Notes: generated from the letters alone by a model not told the origin. A stretch of 64,000 nt of DNA from Anaeromonas sp052088025 (GCF_052088025.1 NZ_JBQCYD010000002.1:1-64000), one strand, 5' to 3'; positions 8,332 through 17,764 are shown, numbered from the stretch's first letter. Numbers and translations are program-made.

Positions 8332-9969
8332 TTGAAAATTGAATATTTAGATAGCACTATTACCAAAAAAGCTTTTATTAATGCTGCTAATAAATTAGAT
8401 AAAAATAAAGAAATAGTAAATGAACTAAATGTATTCCCAGTTCCTGATGGCGATACGGGAACTAATATGTCACTTACTATGCAATCAGCTATAAAACATA
8501 TAAGAAATAATGCTTCTAATACAATAGATCAAATAGCAAAATCTGCATCTACTGGTTCATTGATGGGTGCTAGAGGTAATTCTGGAGTTATATTATCACA
8601 ACTTCTTAGAGGATTTAGTAAAGGTCTTCAGGGAGAAGAAAGTATAGATGTATCTGTATTAGCTAAATCATTTAAATTAGCTTCTGAAACAGCTTATAAA
8701 GCAGTTATGAAACCTATAGAAGGAACAATACTTACTGTAGCAAGAGAAGCATCTGAAAGAGCACAAGAGTTGATAGGAGAAGAAGAAGATGTTATATCTT
8801 TTCTAGAGAAGATAATAGTGGCAGGTGAAGATGCCTTAAGAAGGACTCCAGATATGCTAGATGTCTTAAAAAAGGCAGGAGTAGTAGATGCTGGTGGAAA
8901 GGGTCTTATATATATATTAAAAGGAGCGCTTGAAGCTATATCTGGAAAACAAGTAGAATTATCTGATGAAGAATTTGAAAGGAAAGAAATACAAATTCAT
9001 GAATCACATGATGATAATGATGAAATAGTATTTGGATATTGTACTGAGTTTATAATTAAAAAAACTGATATTAAAGCTAATGAATTTAGAAACTATATAT
9101 CTAAATATGGAGATTCCATGTTAGTTGTAGGTGCAGATGAAATGATTAAAGTTCATATTCATACCAATAATCCAGGAGAGGTTTTAGAAGAAGCTTTAAA
9201 AAATGGTGAATTAATAGATATAAAAATTGATAATATGAGAGTACAACATCAAAATAGGATTATATCTGATAAAGATATAGAAAATGAGAACAATTCTAAA
9301 AGCAAAGAAAGTAAAAAATATAGTTTCATAGCTATTTCCATGGGAAAAGGTATAGAAAATGTATTTAAAGATTTAAATGTAGATTATATTATCTCTGGTG
9401 GACAAACTATGAACCCTAGTACTGAAGATATTTTATCAGCCATAGAAAAAGTAGATGGAAAAGATGTTATAATACTTCCTAATAATAGCAATATAATTCT
9501 TGCAGCTAATCAGGCAAAAGATTTGAGTGATAGAAATATCCATGTACTTCCTACAAAAACAGTACCTCAAGGAATTTCTGCCTTACTTATATTTGATGAA
9601 GAATTAGAAGTGGATGAGAATATTGAAAGTATGAATGACACTATAAAACATGTGAAAACAGGACAGATAACTTATGCTGTAAGAGATACAATAATTGATG
9701 ATAAAGAAATAAAAAAAGATGATATTATGGGTATTTCTGATGGTGATATAAAAACTGTTGGAAAAGATATTGACTTGGTTGCAATAGAATTATTAAAGGA
9801 AATGGTAAATGAAGATAATGATATAATATCTTTATTTTACGGTGATGATATAGACGAAGAACAAGCTAATAAATTAGGCGAAAAACTACGAAATGAATTT
9901 GAAGATATAGAAATTGAAATTATATTTGGAGGACAGCCTTTATATTATTATTTGATATCTGTAGAATAA
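8332..9969 (+). CDS. fakA: Fatty acid kinase catalytic subunit FakA (DAK2-domain, YloV-like)
   Basis: Phosphorylates fatty acids that are presented by a separate FakB carrier, feeding exogenous acids into phospholipid synthesis. The 545-residue protein has an N-terminal DAK2 kinase domain (about 1-200) with DGDTGTNMSLTM as the nucleotide and metal site and GARGNSGVILSQLLRGF, then a middle domain and a C-terminal EDD-like domain from about 320 onward. The start is TTG at 8332 after an AGGAGG site. No fakB gene is in this window. PlsX, which can exchange acyl phosphate with this system, is encoded at 19.2 kb. Confidence 0.92.
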   Translation: MKIEYLDSTITKKAFINAANKLDKNKEIVNELNVFPVPDGDTGTNMSLTMQSAIKHIRNNASNTIDQIAKSASTGSLMGARGNSGVILSQLLRGFSKGLQGEESIDVSVLAKSFKLASETAYKAVMKPIEGTILTVAREASERAQELIGEEEDVISFLEKIIVAGEDALRRTPDMLDVLKKAGVVDAGGKGLIYILKGALEAISGKQVELSDEEFERKEIQIHESHDDNDEIVFGYCTEFIIKKTDIKANEFRNYISKYGDSMLVVGADEMIKVHIHTNNPGEVLEEALKNGELIDIKIDNMRVQHQNRIISDKDIENENNSKSKESKKYSFIAISMGKGIENVFKDLNVDYIISGGQTMNPSTEDILSAIEKVDGKDVIILPNNSNIILAANQAKDLSDRNIHVLPTKTVPQGISALLIFDEELEVDENIESMNDTIKHVKTGQITYAVRDTIIDDKEIKKDDIMGISDGDIKTVGKDIDLVAIELLKEMVNEDNDIISLFYGDDIDEEQANKLGEKLRNEFEDIEIEIIFGGQPLYYYLISVE

Positions 9970-9999
9970 AAGGAGATAGTTTTATATCTCCTTTTATTT
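9968..9999 (+). terminator. Terminator after fakA
   Basis: An 11-bp perfect stem (9968-9978 with 9985-9995) overlaps the fakA stop codon and is followed by a short T-rich tail. recG begins 27 bases later and has no obvious promoter of its own, so partial read-through is likely. Confidence 0.75.
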
Positions 10000-10025
10000 T
10001 AGTTTAAATCTTAGAGGTGATGAAA

Positions 10026-12068
10026 GTGAGTTTAGATAGTTCTATTCAATATTTAAAAGGTGTAGGCCCGAAGAGGGCCGCAAAATTAAATAGGATTGGG
10101 ATTTATACTATATATGATTTATTATTTTATTTCCCAAGAGAATATGATGATAGAAGAAAAATAACAAAAATTAAAGATTTAAAAAACAAAGAAAAGGTAA
10201 CTATAGAAGCTATTGTCTCTGGTTCATCTACTACTCTTAGACCTAGAAAAAATGTAGCAATAACTAAAATACCTATAAAAGATGATACGGGTATTTGTTA
10301 TATGGTTTTCTTTAATCAATCTTATATTGAAAAAACTTTCAAAATAGGAGATAAAATAAAGGTAAATGGTAGGGTTGATATATCATATGGAAATATTCAA
10401 ATACAAAATCCTATCTATAGTAAAAATGATAAAGATTCAAATACAAATAGTATAATACCTATCTATCCATTAACAAATAAACTTACAAATAATGAAATTA
10501 TAAAATTAATAAAATTAGCAATGTCAAGTAATCTACATAATATAGATGAAATATTTACTGTAGATATGAGAAAAAAACTAAATTTAATAGGAATAGATAA
10601 GGCTATAAAAAACATACATTTCCCAGAAAGTAGACAGATGTATAAGTTCTCAAAATACAGATTGGTATTTGAAGAATTTTTAATATTACAATTAGGACTA
10701 CTTTTAGTTAGATCTAAATTAAAGAATAGTAAAAAAGGTGTTGTATTTAACAAGGTTGATAGAAGTGATGAACTTTTAGAGAGATTACCCTTTCCTTTAA
10801 CCAATGCTCAATCAAAAGTTTTTACAGAAATAAAAAAAGATATGGAATCAGATAAGATAATGAATAGATTAGTTCAAGGTGATGTAGGTTCTGGTAAAAC
10901 TATAATAGCCATACTTTCTATATTCAAGGCTATAGTTTCAGGATATCAAACTGTAATGATGGCACCAACCGAAATTCTTGCTAGCCAACATTTTGAAGAA
11001 ATAAGTAATCTATTAGGAAGCTTCAATATAAAATGTGAGCTGCTAGTAGGAAGTTTAAAAGCTAAGAAAAAGGAAGAATTGTTAGAAGAAATTAAAAAAG
11101 GGAATATAGATATAGTTGTAGGAACTCACGCACTTATTCAAGATAGCGTAATGTTTAAAAGACTTGGACTTGCTATCACGGATGAACAACATAGATTTGG
11201 TGTAAAACAAAGAGCAAAACTAACAGAAAAAGGTATAACTCCAGATGTATTGGTTATGAGTGCAACACCAATTCCTAGAACTTTAGCTATGATTTTATAT
11301 GGAGATTTAGATATATCTATAATTGATGAATTGCCCCCTGGAAGACAAAAAATTGATACTTATGCAGTCAGTGAAAATATGAAGATGCGTGCATTTGAAT
11401 TTTTAAGAAAACAAATTGATGAGGGAAGACAAGCTTATATTGTCTGTCCTCTAGTAGAAGAATCTGAAACTTTAGATATAAAATCAGCAACGGAAGTATA
11501 TGAGGAAATGAAAGAATTATATGGGCAAAATTATAATGTAGGATTACTCCATGGTAAGATGAAGCCTAAAGAAAAAGATGAAATAATGAAAAGATTTAAA
11601 GAAAATAGCATCCAAATATTAATCTCTACAACAGTAATTGAGGTAGGGGTAAATGTATCTAACGCAAATATAATGCTTATAATGAATGCTGAAAGATTTG
11701 GGCTTGCACAATTGCATCAACTTAGAGGAAGGGTTGGAAGAGGAAAATATAAATCTTATTGTATATTGATAAATAAAAGTAAAAATAAAGTTGCTCGTGA
11801 AAGAATGAGAATTATGGAAAAAACATCTAATGGATTTATAATTTCTGAAAAAGATTTAGAACTAAGAGGTCCTGGAGAATTCTTTGGTATAAAACAACAT
11901 GGACTACCAGAGCTTAAAATTGCCAATATATTTACTGATATGAAAATATTAAAAATAGCACAAAATGTTGCAAATGATATATTAAAAGAAGATCCATTAT
12001 TGAATCTACCTAAAAACATTAAAATAAAAAATAAGATTGATAAACTTATAAATGAAAAAATAAATTAA
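10026..12068 (+). CDS. recG: ATP-dependent DNA helicase RecG
   Basis: Branch-migrating helicase that regresses stalled replication forks and processes recombination intermediates. The 680-residue protein has an N-terminal wedge (OB) domain with a helix-hairpin-helix-like YLKGVGPKRAAKLNR start, then superfamily 2 motifs: GDVGSGKT (Walker A), DEQHRFG (motif II), SATPIPRT (motif III) and QLRGRVGRG (motif VI). Upstream in-frame GTG (10017) and ATG (10020) overlap the AGAGGTGA ribosome binding site, so I prefer the GTG at 10026. Motifs and length are complete. Confidence 0.95.
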   Translation: MSLDSSIQYLKGVGPKRAAKLNRIGIYTIYDLLFYFPREYDDRRKITKIKDLKNKEKVTIEAIVSGSSTTLRPRKNVAITKIPIKDDTGICYMVFFNQSYIEKTFKIGDKIKVNGRVDISYGNIQIQNPIYSKNDKDSNTNSIIPIYPLTNKLTNNEIIKLIKLAMSSNLHNIDEIFTVDMRKKLNLIGIDKAIKNIHFPESRQMYKFSKYRLVFEEFLILQLGLLLVRSKLKNSKKGVVFNKVDRSDELLERLPFPLTNAQSKVFTEIKKDMESDKIMNRLVQGDVGSGKTIIAILSIFKAIVSGYQTVMMAPTEILASQHFEEISNLLGSFNIKCELLVGSLKAKKKEELLEEIKKGNIDIVVGTHALIQDSVMFKRLGLAITDEQHRFGVKQRAKLTEKGITPDVLVMSATPIPRTLAMILYGDLDISIIDELPPGRQKIDTYAVSENMKMRAFEFLRKQIDEGRQAYIVCPLVEESETLDIKSATEVYEEMKELYGQNYNVGLLHGKMKPKEKDEIMKRFKENSIQILISTTVIEVGVNVSNANIMLIMNAERFGLAQLHQLRGRVGRGKYKSYCILINKSKNKVARERMRIMEKTSNGFIISEKDLELRGPGEFFGIKQHGLPELKIANIFTDMKILKIAQNVANDILKEDPLLNLPKNIKIKNKIDKLINEKIN

Positions 12069-12093
12069 AAGAAAGAATAATTCTTTCTTTTAA
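12065..12093 (+). terminator. Terminator after recG
   Basis: A 13-bp perfect stem rich in A:T pairs (12065-12077 with 12081-12093, loop TAA) overlaps the recG stop codon and contains the T-rich 3' arm TTCTTTCTTTTAA. Confidence 0.65.
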
Positions 12094-12165
12094 TTTAAAT
12101 TAGATGAAAAACAAATTATATTTTATTTATTGAAAAGGGGATAAAATTTACTACCTAATTATTTT

Positions 12166-12205
12166 AACCATAATTTAAAATCTTATTCAATTTTAAATTA
12201 TGGTT
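12166..12205. repeat. 16-bp perfect inverted repeat abutting the rsmD promoter
   Basis: Arms at 12166-12181 and 12190-12205 pair perfectly around an eight-base loop. The right arm runs into the -35 box of the rsmD promoter. It could be an operator, a terminator without a strong T tract, or a small palindromic element. The rest of the 205-base gap between recG and rsmD shows no coding potential. Confidence 0.7.
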
Positions 12206-12233
12206 TGTAACATATTCATTTATATGCTAAAAT
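12205..12233 (+). promoter_or_regulatory. Promoter of the rsmD-coaD operon
   Basis: TTGTAA (12205-12210), 17 bases, TAAAAT (12228-12233), about 40 bases ahead of the rsmD start. Confidence 0.6.
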
Positions 12234-12273
12234 AATACTTAGTAAGACAGAGTAATATATTGGAGGATTTATA

Positions 12274-12825
12274 TTGAGAGTAATAACTGGAATCGCTAAA
12301 GGACATAAGCTTAAAGCTCCCAAAGGATTAAATACTAGACCAACGACAGATAGGATAAAAGAAACTATATTCAATATAATAAATGTTTATCCTGATGATA
12401 TTGTATTAGATCTTTTCTCTGGAAGTGGATCTGTAGGAATTGAATTTTTAAGCAGAGGAGCTAAAAAATGTTTTTTTATAGATAATGATACTTCAAGCTA
12501 TAAAGCTATAATAGAAAATATAGAGAAAACTAAATTAAAAGATAAATCAGAAACTTATAAATTGAACTACACTAATGCTCTTAATGTTTTAAAAAATAAA
12601 AATATCAAATTGCATTATATATTTTTAGATCCACCATATTCTAAGGATTTAATTAATCAAAGTATAATTCTTATTGATGAATATAATTTATTAGCACAAG
12701 ATGGTATTATAATAGCAGAACATGAAAAAGAACTTAAATTAGATTGTTTTAAAAACAAATATGTTATAAACACAAGAAATTTTGGAGATACATCAGTATC
12801 ATTTTTAAAAATAAAGGAGGATTAA
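12274..12825 (+). CDS. rsmD: 16S rRNA (guanine-966-N2)-methyltransferase RsmD
   Basis: Methylates G966 of 16S rRNA using SAM. The 183-residue protein opens with RVITGIAKGHKLKAPKGLNTRPTTDRIKE, the family N-terminal signature, followed by the SAM motif DLFSGSGSVGIEFLSRGA and the catalytic DPPY motif (FLDPPYSKD). The TTG at 12274 has a GGAGGAT site. coaD starts two bases after the stop, an arrangement conserved across Firmicutes. Confidence 0.95.
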   Translation: MRVITGIAKGHKLKAPKGLNTRPTTDRIKETIFNIINVYPDDIVLDLFSGSGSVGIEFLSRGAKKCFFIDNDTSSYKAIIENIEKTKLKDKSETYKLNYTNALNVLKNKNIKLHYIFLDPPYSKDLINQSIILIDEYNLLAQDGIIIAEHEKELKLDCFKNKYVINTRNFGDTSVSFLKIKED

Positions 12826-12827
12826 CT

Positions 12828-13310
12828 ATGGCAGTAATATATCCAGGTAGTTTTGATCCAGTAACTTATGGTCATTTAGATATCATACAAAGAGCTAGCA
12901 AAAAATTTGATAAGGTCATAGTGACAATATTAGATAATCCTTCAAAAAAGGCTTTATTTGATGTAGAAAAAAGATTAGAGCTACTTAAAAGTACAACTAA
13001 AGAATTGAAAAATGTAGAAATTGATAGTTTTAGTGGATTACTTGTAGACTATGCTAAAAAAAATGATATTTCAATTATTATAAAAGGTTTAAGAGCTATT
13101 TCAGATTTTGAATATGAATTTCAAATGGCACATACTAATACTATGTTAGATGAAGATATTGAAACGATTTTTTTAATGACAAGTAATAAATATTCCTTTT
13201 TAAGTTCTTCAGTAGTAAAAGAAATATCAAAATTTAATGGAGATGTAAGTAAATTAGTCCCAGAAATAGTTGAATATAATTTGAATAAAAAATTTAGGGG
13301 TGATATATAG
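12828..13310 (+). CDS. coaD: Phosphopantetheine adenylyltransferase
   Basis: Catalyses the penultimate step of coenzyme A synthesis, joining AMP to 4'-phosphopantetheine. The 160-residue nucleotidyltransferase has GSFDPVTYGHLDII with the T/HxGH-type ATP site, KGLRAISDFEYEFQMA, and SSSVVKE in place of the ISSTxxR-type motif, all near expected positions. An AAGGAGG site overlaps the end of rsmD. The next gene starts on the last base of the stop codon, so translation is coupled. Confidence 0.96.
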   Translation: MAVIYPGSFDPVTYGHLDIIQRASKKFDKVIVTILDNPSKKALFDVEKRLELLKSTTKELKNVEIDSFSGLLVDYAKKNDISIIIKGLRAISDFEYEFQMAHTNTMLDEDIETIFLMTSNKYSFLSSSVVKEISKFNGDVSKLVPEIVEYNLNKKFRGDI

Positions 13311-13753
13311 TGGATTTATTAAAATTATTAAATGAGATTGAAGAAATTCTAAGAGAAAGTTCTGGAATACCTTTATCTGGCAAAGTAATGGTTGATAAAC
13401 ATGAAATTATAGATATAGTAGATGAAATCAGATCTAAGCTACCAGATGAAATAAAACAAGCAGAATGGATAAGAGAAGAAAGGCAAAGAATACTTGCAGA
13501 AGCTCAAAATGAGGCTGAAACAACCATAAAAGAAGCTAGATTACATATAGAAGAAATGGTTGAAAGAGATGAAATAACTAAAAGAGCTCAAGCTAGAGCC
13601 GATGAAATTATTCAAAAAGCACAAATTAATGCTAAGGATATAAGACTTGGTGGTAGAGAATATGCAGATGAATTACTTAAAACTGTACAAGCTCAATTAG
13701 AAGAATTAGTTAAAACAGTTGATAATAATAGAAATGAATTAAATGAAATGTAA
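13310..13753 (+). CDS. Coiled-coil protein of unknown function (ATPase-like annotation in Clostridia)
   Basis: A 147-residue acidic, Glu/Arg/Ala-rich protein predicted to be almost wholly helical, with heptad-like stretches such as REERQRILAEAQNEAETTIKEA. Proteins like this at the coaD-ylbJ position in Clostridia are often labelled ATPase or V-type ATPase subunit, but I see no nucleotide-binding motif; the resemblance is only to coiled-coil stalk subunits. The start is GTG at 13310, overlapping the coaD stop by one base, with AGGGGTGAT ahead of it. The function is unknown; a membrane or division-associated scaffold is possible. Confidence 0.75.
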   Translation: MDLLKLLNEIEEILRESSGIPLSGKVMVDKHEIIDIVDEIRSKLPDEIKQAEWIREERQRILAEAQNEAETTIKEARLHIEEMVERDEITKRAQARADEIIQKAQINAKDIRLGGREYADELLKTVQAQLEELVKTVDNNRNELNEM

Positions 13754-13778
13754 GGACCTATTTGATTAGGTCCTTTTT
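13752..13778. terminator. Bidirectional terminator between the coaD operon and ylbJ
   Basis: A 9-bp stem AAGGACCTA with TAGGTCCTT encloses a six-base loop and has T runs on the plus strand. The ylbJ reading frame on the minus strand ends inside the stem at 13758. Confidence 0.8.
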
Positions 13779-15043
13779 AATTGTTTTTTTAAATGTGAGT
13801 TTATATATGCTATATAAAATTGAAGAAATAATTGATGAAATTATAAGAAGAAATAGTATGAATAATATTATTTTAAAAGAAATATATAGATTGTCAAAAA
13901 AACCTTTGAAATAAATATCTTGCTTATTTAAATTCATATTATAATTAAAAACTTTTAAAGCACTTGACATTATAGGATTATAAAAAATAATTGTAAAAAT
14001 GCCAGAAAAAATTCCATGCATTAATTTTGATAACATATATAATTTATTATTAATATCAATTTTTGAAAAAAACTAAGAGCTTGGCTGTGTATAGAAAGTC
14101 CACTCCAACCTATTATTATGCTAAGTAATACAAAAACAAATAAGCTATTATTATTACTAGATTCTGAAAGGATTTTAGCTCCATTAGTTATTTCTATCAT
14201 ACCAAATAAAAATCCCTTAACTATATTTTCTTCAATATAGATATCCATGTATTTAAGTAAGTTAAGTATATGAGGTATAATATTAAATGAATTTAAAGAT
14301 TCAATTACCACTGAATAAAATATTATAAAACCACCAATTATAAGAATGGTGTTCATAGCATCATTTACTGCATTAGACATTATACTTCCAATATCCTTAT
14401 CTTTTAAGAGATACTTATAAGAGTGTTTCAGATCTTTTTTATAATTTTTCTTAGAATCACTAATTATAGATTCATATTTAAAGAATCTAAAAATCAAACC
14501 TACTGTAATAGCACCCATATAATGTGATAAAGCTAAAAGAAAGCCTAAACTTTCATTATGAAACATTCCAATAGCAACAGCTCCTATTATGAAAAGTGGA
14601 CCAGAAGTAGATGCAAAAGATGCAAGTCTTTGGGCTTCTATTTGAGATATTTTGTTTTCCATCCTTAATTTAGAAATTAATTTTGCACCAACAGGATATC
14701 CTGAAGTCACACTCATAGCAAATACAAAAGCACCTTCTCCTGGAACATTAAAAAGGGGTTTCATTAAAGGGCTTAATAGATTGCCTATAAAGTTCACAAT
14801 ACCTAATTTAATAGTTATTTCAGATATTATAAAGAAGGGAAGTAAGGAGGGAAGTACTGTAAAAAACCATATATCTATTCCTCTTAAAGCTGCATCTATA
14901 GAGTTCTTAGGATTTAATACTATTAGAACTATTAAAACAATAAATATCAAAGAATATATTAAATTTTTTAACTTGTATAATTTTAAATTCCTATATATTT
15001 TATAAAACATTATAAGTATAATTAAATATAATAAATAGTTCAT
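13758..15043 (-). pseudogene. ylbJ: Sporulation integral membrane protein YlbJ, split by a frameshift
   Basis: Multi-pass membrane protein required for spore cortex formation in Bacillus. The minus-strand frame starting at 15043 encodes 340 residues and leaves the family sequence just after GLSIHSQALSFF. The family continuation (SKIDINNKLYMLSKLMHGIFSG) is present in the -1 frame and runs to 13758. The switch falls on seven consecutive T in the coding strand (14066-14072). One extra T, or a -1 ribosomal slip on T TTT TTT, restores a 428-residue protein. Many transmembrane segments and the SGYPVGAKL motif are intact. It may be a recent mutation, a phase-variable tract, programmed frameshifting or a sequencing error. 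Confidence 0.82.
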
Positions 15044-15093
15044 ATTAAACCTCCATTTTATATATATTTAATTATATTTAATAGAAAGGGTAA

Positions 15094-16317
15094 TTATGTT
15101 TTAATATAAGGAGATATATAGAAATCAAAATTATTTTTTATATTGCTACTATTTTTTATACCCATGAAATAGACATTAGATGCCATTATATCCAAATCTA
15201 GCATTTTATTATTATTACTGCTATTGAAATCTGATACTTTATTTATAATAGGCAGATTGGAATTATTTTTTATTTTTTTTAATATTTTAAAACCTTTTTT
15301 ATTAGAAGCAAGAACTCTTACATAAGCAGGCAAATTTAAAATATCATTTTTATTGTAATTTATATCAAGTAATATATGAATCAATATTCTTTTAATTCTT
15401 GTATAAGTATATCTTTTAGTTTTTATAGCTTCGATTATATCTATAATATCGTCATATTTATTTGCAGCTTCTATAATTCTATTTTCAAGTCCTATCTCTA
15501 CATCTAAGAAGCTACTCAAGTAATCCTTATCGATTGTTCTTAGTTTATATATTAAGATATTGTTAAAATTACATATATCATTAAATATATTATATTTTGA
15601 CAGATAATCATTTAAATAAAATTCACTACTACTAGGTAAAGCTAAAGAAATATCCCTATTTATATTGTTATTTTTAATCAATAAATTTCTTATTGCAGTT
15701 GCACTAGATATCTCACCTGTAAGATTTTTATCGTTATAATTTGAAGAAATTCTTTTTATAGAGTGAGCTTTTATTGTACTTTTTAATTTTATTAAAGACT
15801 TCATATATTCTATAGCTAGTATATTATTAGGATTATTTATTATTTTATCAAGATCTTTATCTTTTAAGATTTCTTTTAAAGCTAGAGATCTTGCTTTAGG
15901 AAATACATTACCTTCATTTAAGTATTTTTTCAAAGAATATTTAAACTCTAAAGGTTCAAAAGCTAATATCTTTGATATAGAATTCAACTTTTTTAAATCA
16001 TTTGTTTCACTTCCAAAAGATATAAAATCTATTGAGTTTAAAGAGTCAAGTATTTTAATAGCCCCATATGAAAAGAATTCAGCGCTCATTGTAGAATATA
16101 GTGTTGGAAGTTCTATAACTAAATCCACACCTGAATCTATTGCCATTTTAGCTCTAGACCATTTATCACATATAGCAGGCTCTCCTCTTTGTACAAAATT
16201 GCCACTCATAATTGCAATGCTATAATCGCAATTTGTTTCATATTTTGATCTTTCTAAATGATACTTATGACCATTATGGAAAGGGTTATATTCTGTAACA
16301 AGACCTACAATTTTCAT
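15094..16317 (-). CDS. tmcAL: tRNA(Met) cytidine acetate ligase TmcAL (YlbM)
   Basis: Uses acetate and ATP to form N4-acetylcytidine at the wobble position of elongator tRNA(Met). The 407-residue protein carries the nucleotidyltransferase signature GLVTEYNPFHNGHKYHLE at its start, MSGNFVQRGEPAICDKWSRA, and the helical C-terminal region with TYTRIKRILIHILL. It is on the minus strand upstream of ylbJ and divergent from ackA. The Firmicute order coaD-ylbJ-tmcAL-(pta)-ackA is preserved except that pta is absent. Confidence 0.94.
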   Translation of the reverse strand: MKIVGLVTEYNPFHNGHKYHLERSKYETNCDYSIAIMSGNFVQRGEPAICDKWSRAKMAIDSGVDLVIELPTLYSTMSAEFFSYGAIKILDSLNSIDFISFGSETNDLKKLNSISKILAFEPLEFKYSLKKYLNEGNVFPKARSLALKEILKDKDLDKIINNPNNILAIEYMKSLIKLKSTIKAHSIKRISSNYNDKNLTGEISSATAIRNLLIKNNNINRDISLALPSSSEFYLNDYLSKYNIFNDICNFNNILIYKLRTIDKDYLSSFLDVEIGLENRIIEAANKYDDIIDIIEAIKTKRYTYTRIKRILIHILLDINYNKNDILNLPAYVRVLASNKKGFKILKKIKNNSNLPIINKVSDFNSSNNNKMLDLDIMASNVYFMGIKNSSNIKNNFDFYISPYIKT

Positions 16318-16331
16318 TTATTTTCTCCTTT

Positions 16332-16378
16332 ACATAAAAAAATAGTATATTATAGTATATTATAGTATTTTTTTATGT
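16332..16378. repeat. Inverted repeat with internal tandem repeat
   Basis: Perfect 13-bp arms (16332-16344 and 16366-16378) enclose a 21-base loop made of two copies of GTATATTATA. It lies between the divergent genes tmcAL and ackA. Confidence 0.7.
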
Positions 16379-16413
16379 AATTAATCAAATATTATTTAAT
16401 ATTTGATTAATTA
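16378..16413. repeat. Second perfect inverted repeat upstream of ackA
   Basis: Perfect 16-bp arms (16378-16393 and 16398-16413) with a four-base loop ATTT. It immediately follows the first inverted repeat. A TATAAT at 16444-16449 downstream may be the ackA -10 box, which would put these palindromes just upstream of the promoter. Confidence 0.7.
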
Positions 16414-16489
16414 TTACATATTTAGTTGATTTTTTAGCTATTTTATAATAACATTAGAATATAAAAAAGAAATTTGTAGGAGGATGAAT

Positions 16490-17683
16490 ATGAAAGTATT
16501 AGTAATTAACTGTGGGAGCTCTTCACTTAAATATCAATTAATTGACATGAAAAATGAAGAGGTACTTGCAAAAGGATTAGCTGAAAGAATAGGAATAGAA
16601 GGAGCTAGAGTTAAACACGAGCCTAGTGGTAAAGAGAAGGTTTTAATTGAGAAGCCTATGAACGATCATAAAAAAGCAATAGAAATAGTTTTAAATGCTT
16701 TAGTAGATGAAAATCATGGTGCTATAAATTCAATGGATGAAATAAATGCTGTAGGTCATAGAGTGGTTCATGGAGGAGAAAAATTCTCAGAATCAGTTAT
16801 TATAGATGAAAATGTATTACACGCAATTGAGGAATGTTCAGAGCTTGCACCTTTACATAATCCACCTAATATTATGGGGATAAAAGCGTGTCAAGAATTA
16901 ATGCCTAATACACCTATGGTTGCAGTATTTGATACAGCATTTCATCAAACAATGCCTAAATCTTCTTATATATACCCTATACCATATGAAATGTATGAAA
17001 AGCATGGAGTAAGAAGATATGGATTCCATGGTACTTCACATAAGTATGTGGCTAATAGAGCAGCAGATATGATTAATAAAGATATTAAAGACATAAAAAT
17101 TGTTACATGTCACTTAGGAAATGGAGCAAGTGTAACGGCTATAAAAAATGGAGAATCTTTAGAAACTAGTATGGGCTTTACTCCTCTTGAAGGTCTTGCT
17201 ATGGGAACTAGAAGTGGAGATATAGACCCAGCTATTATAGAATTTTTAATGGAAAAAGAAGATATGACTATAGATCAAGTAAATACTATGTTAAATAAAA
17301 AATCAGGAGTTCTTGGAATATCAGGAGTAAGTAGTGATTTTAGAGATATTGAAGATGCGGTTTCTGAAGGTAACGAGAGGGCACAATTAGCGCTTGATAA
17401 ATTTAATATCAGAGTAAAAAAATATATAGGAGCTTATGCTGCTATTATGGGTGGAATAGATGTATTAGTATTCACTGCTGGTGTTGGAGAAAATTCACCT
17501 GAAACAAGAGAAGAAATTTGTGAAGGTTTAGAATTTATGGGAATTAATTTAGATAAAGAAGCAAATAATATTAGAGGGAAAGAAACTGTAATAAGTAAAA
17601 AAGAGTCAACAGCGAAAGTACTTCTAATACCAACAAATGAAGAATTAATGATAGCTAGAGATACAAAGACATTAGTCAAATAA
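16490..17683 (+). CDS. ackA: Acetate kinase
   Basis: Interconverts acetyl phosphate plus ADP and acetate plus ATP, the final substrate-level phosphorylation in acetogenic fermentation. The 397-residue protein has both family signatures: VLVINCGSSSLKYQL at the N terminus and GHRVVHGGEKF, followed by FHGTSHKYV, CHLGNGASV and the FTAGVGENSP segment. An ATG at 16484 overlaps the GGAGG site, so I use the ATG at 16490, six bases after it. No pta (phosphotransacetylase) gene is adjacent, unlike many Clostridia. Confidence 0.97.
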   Translation: MKVLVINCGSSSLKYQLIDMKNEEVLAKGLAERIGIEGARVKHEPSGKEKVLIEKPMNDHKKAIEIVLNALVDENHGAINSMDEINAVGHRVVHGGEKFSESVIIDENVLHAIEECSELAPLHNPPNIMGIKACQELMPNTPMVAVFDTAFHQTMPKSSYIYPIPYEMYEKHGVRRYGFHGTSHKYVANRAADMINKDIKDIKIVTCHLGNGASVTAIKNGESLETSMGFTPLEGLAMGTRSGDIDPAIIEFLMEKEDMTIDQVNTMLNKKSGVLGISGVSSDFRDIEDAVSEGNERAQLALDKFNIRVKKYIGAYAAIMGGIDVLVFTAGVGENSPETREEICEGLEFMGINLDKEANNIRGKETVISKKESTAKVLLIPTNEELMIARDTKTLVK

Positions 17684-17705
17684 TTAAAGTTGTAAACTTT
17701 ATAAC

Positions 17706-17734
17706 TTGACAAACTTAGTATTAATTAATATAAT
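17706..17734 (+). promoter_or_regulatory. Consensus promoter of yceD-rpmF
   Basis: TTGACA (17706-17711), a 17-base spacer and TATAAT (17729-17734) match the housekeeping sigma-A consensus exactly. It lies 30 bases upstream of the yceD start. This is the strongest promoter sequence I saw in the window, fitting a ribosomal protein operon. Confidence 0.85.
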
Positions 17735-17764
17735 TATGTTTGGTCATAATAAGAGGTGAATAAA

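Noticed and set aside
10017..10025. GTG/ATG starts for recG upstream of 10026
   Set aside because: They overlap the Shine-Dalgarno sequence, leaving no room for initiation.
14652..15005. Plus-strand frame of 117 codons opposite ylbJ
   Set aside because: ylbJ is strongly conserved on the other strand; the plus frame has no family features.
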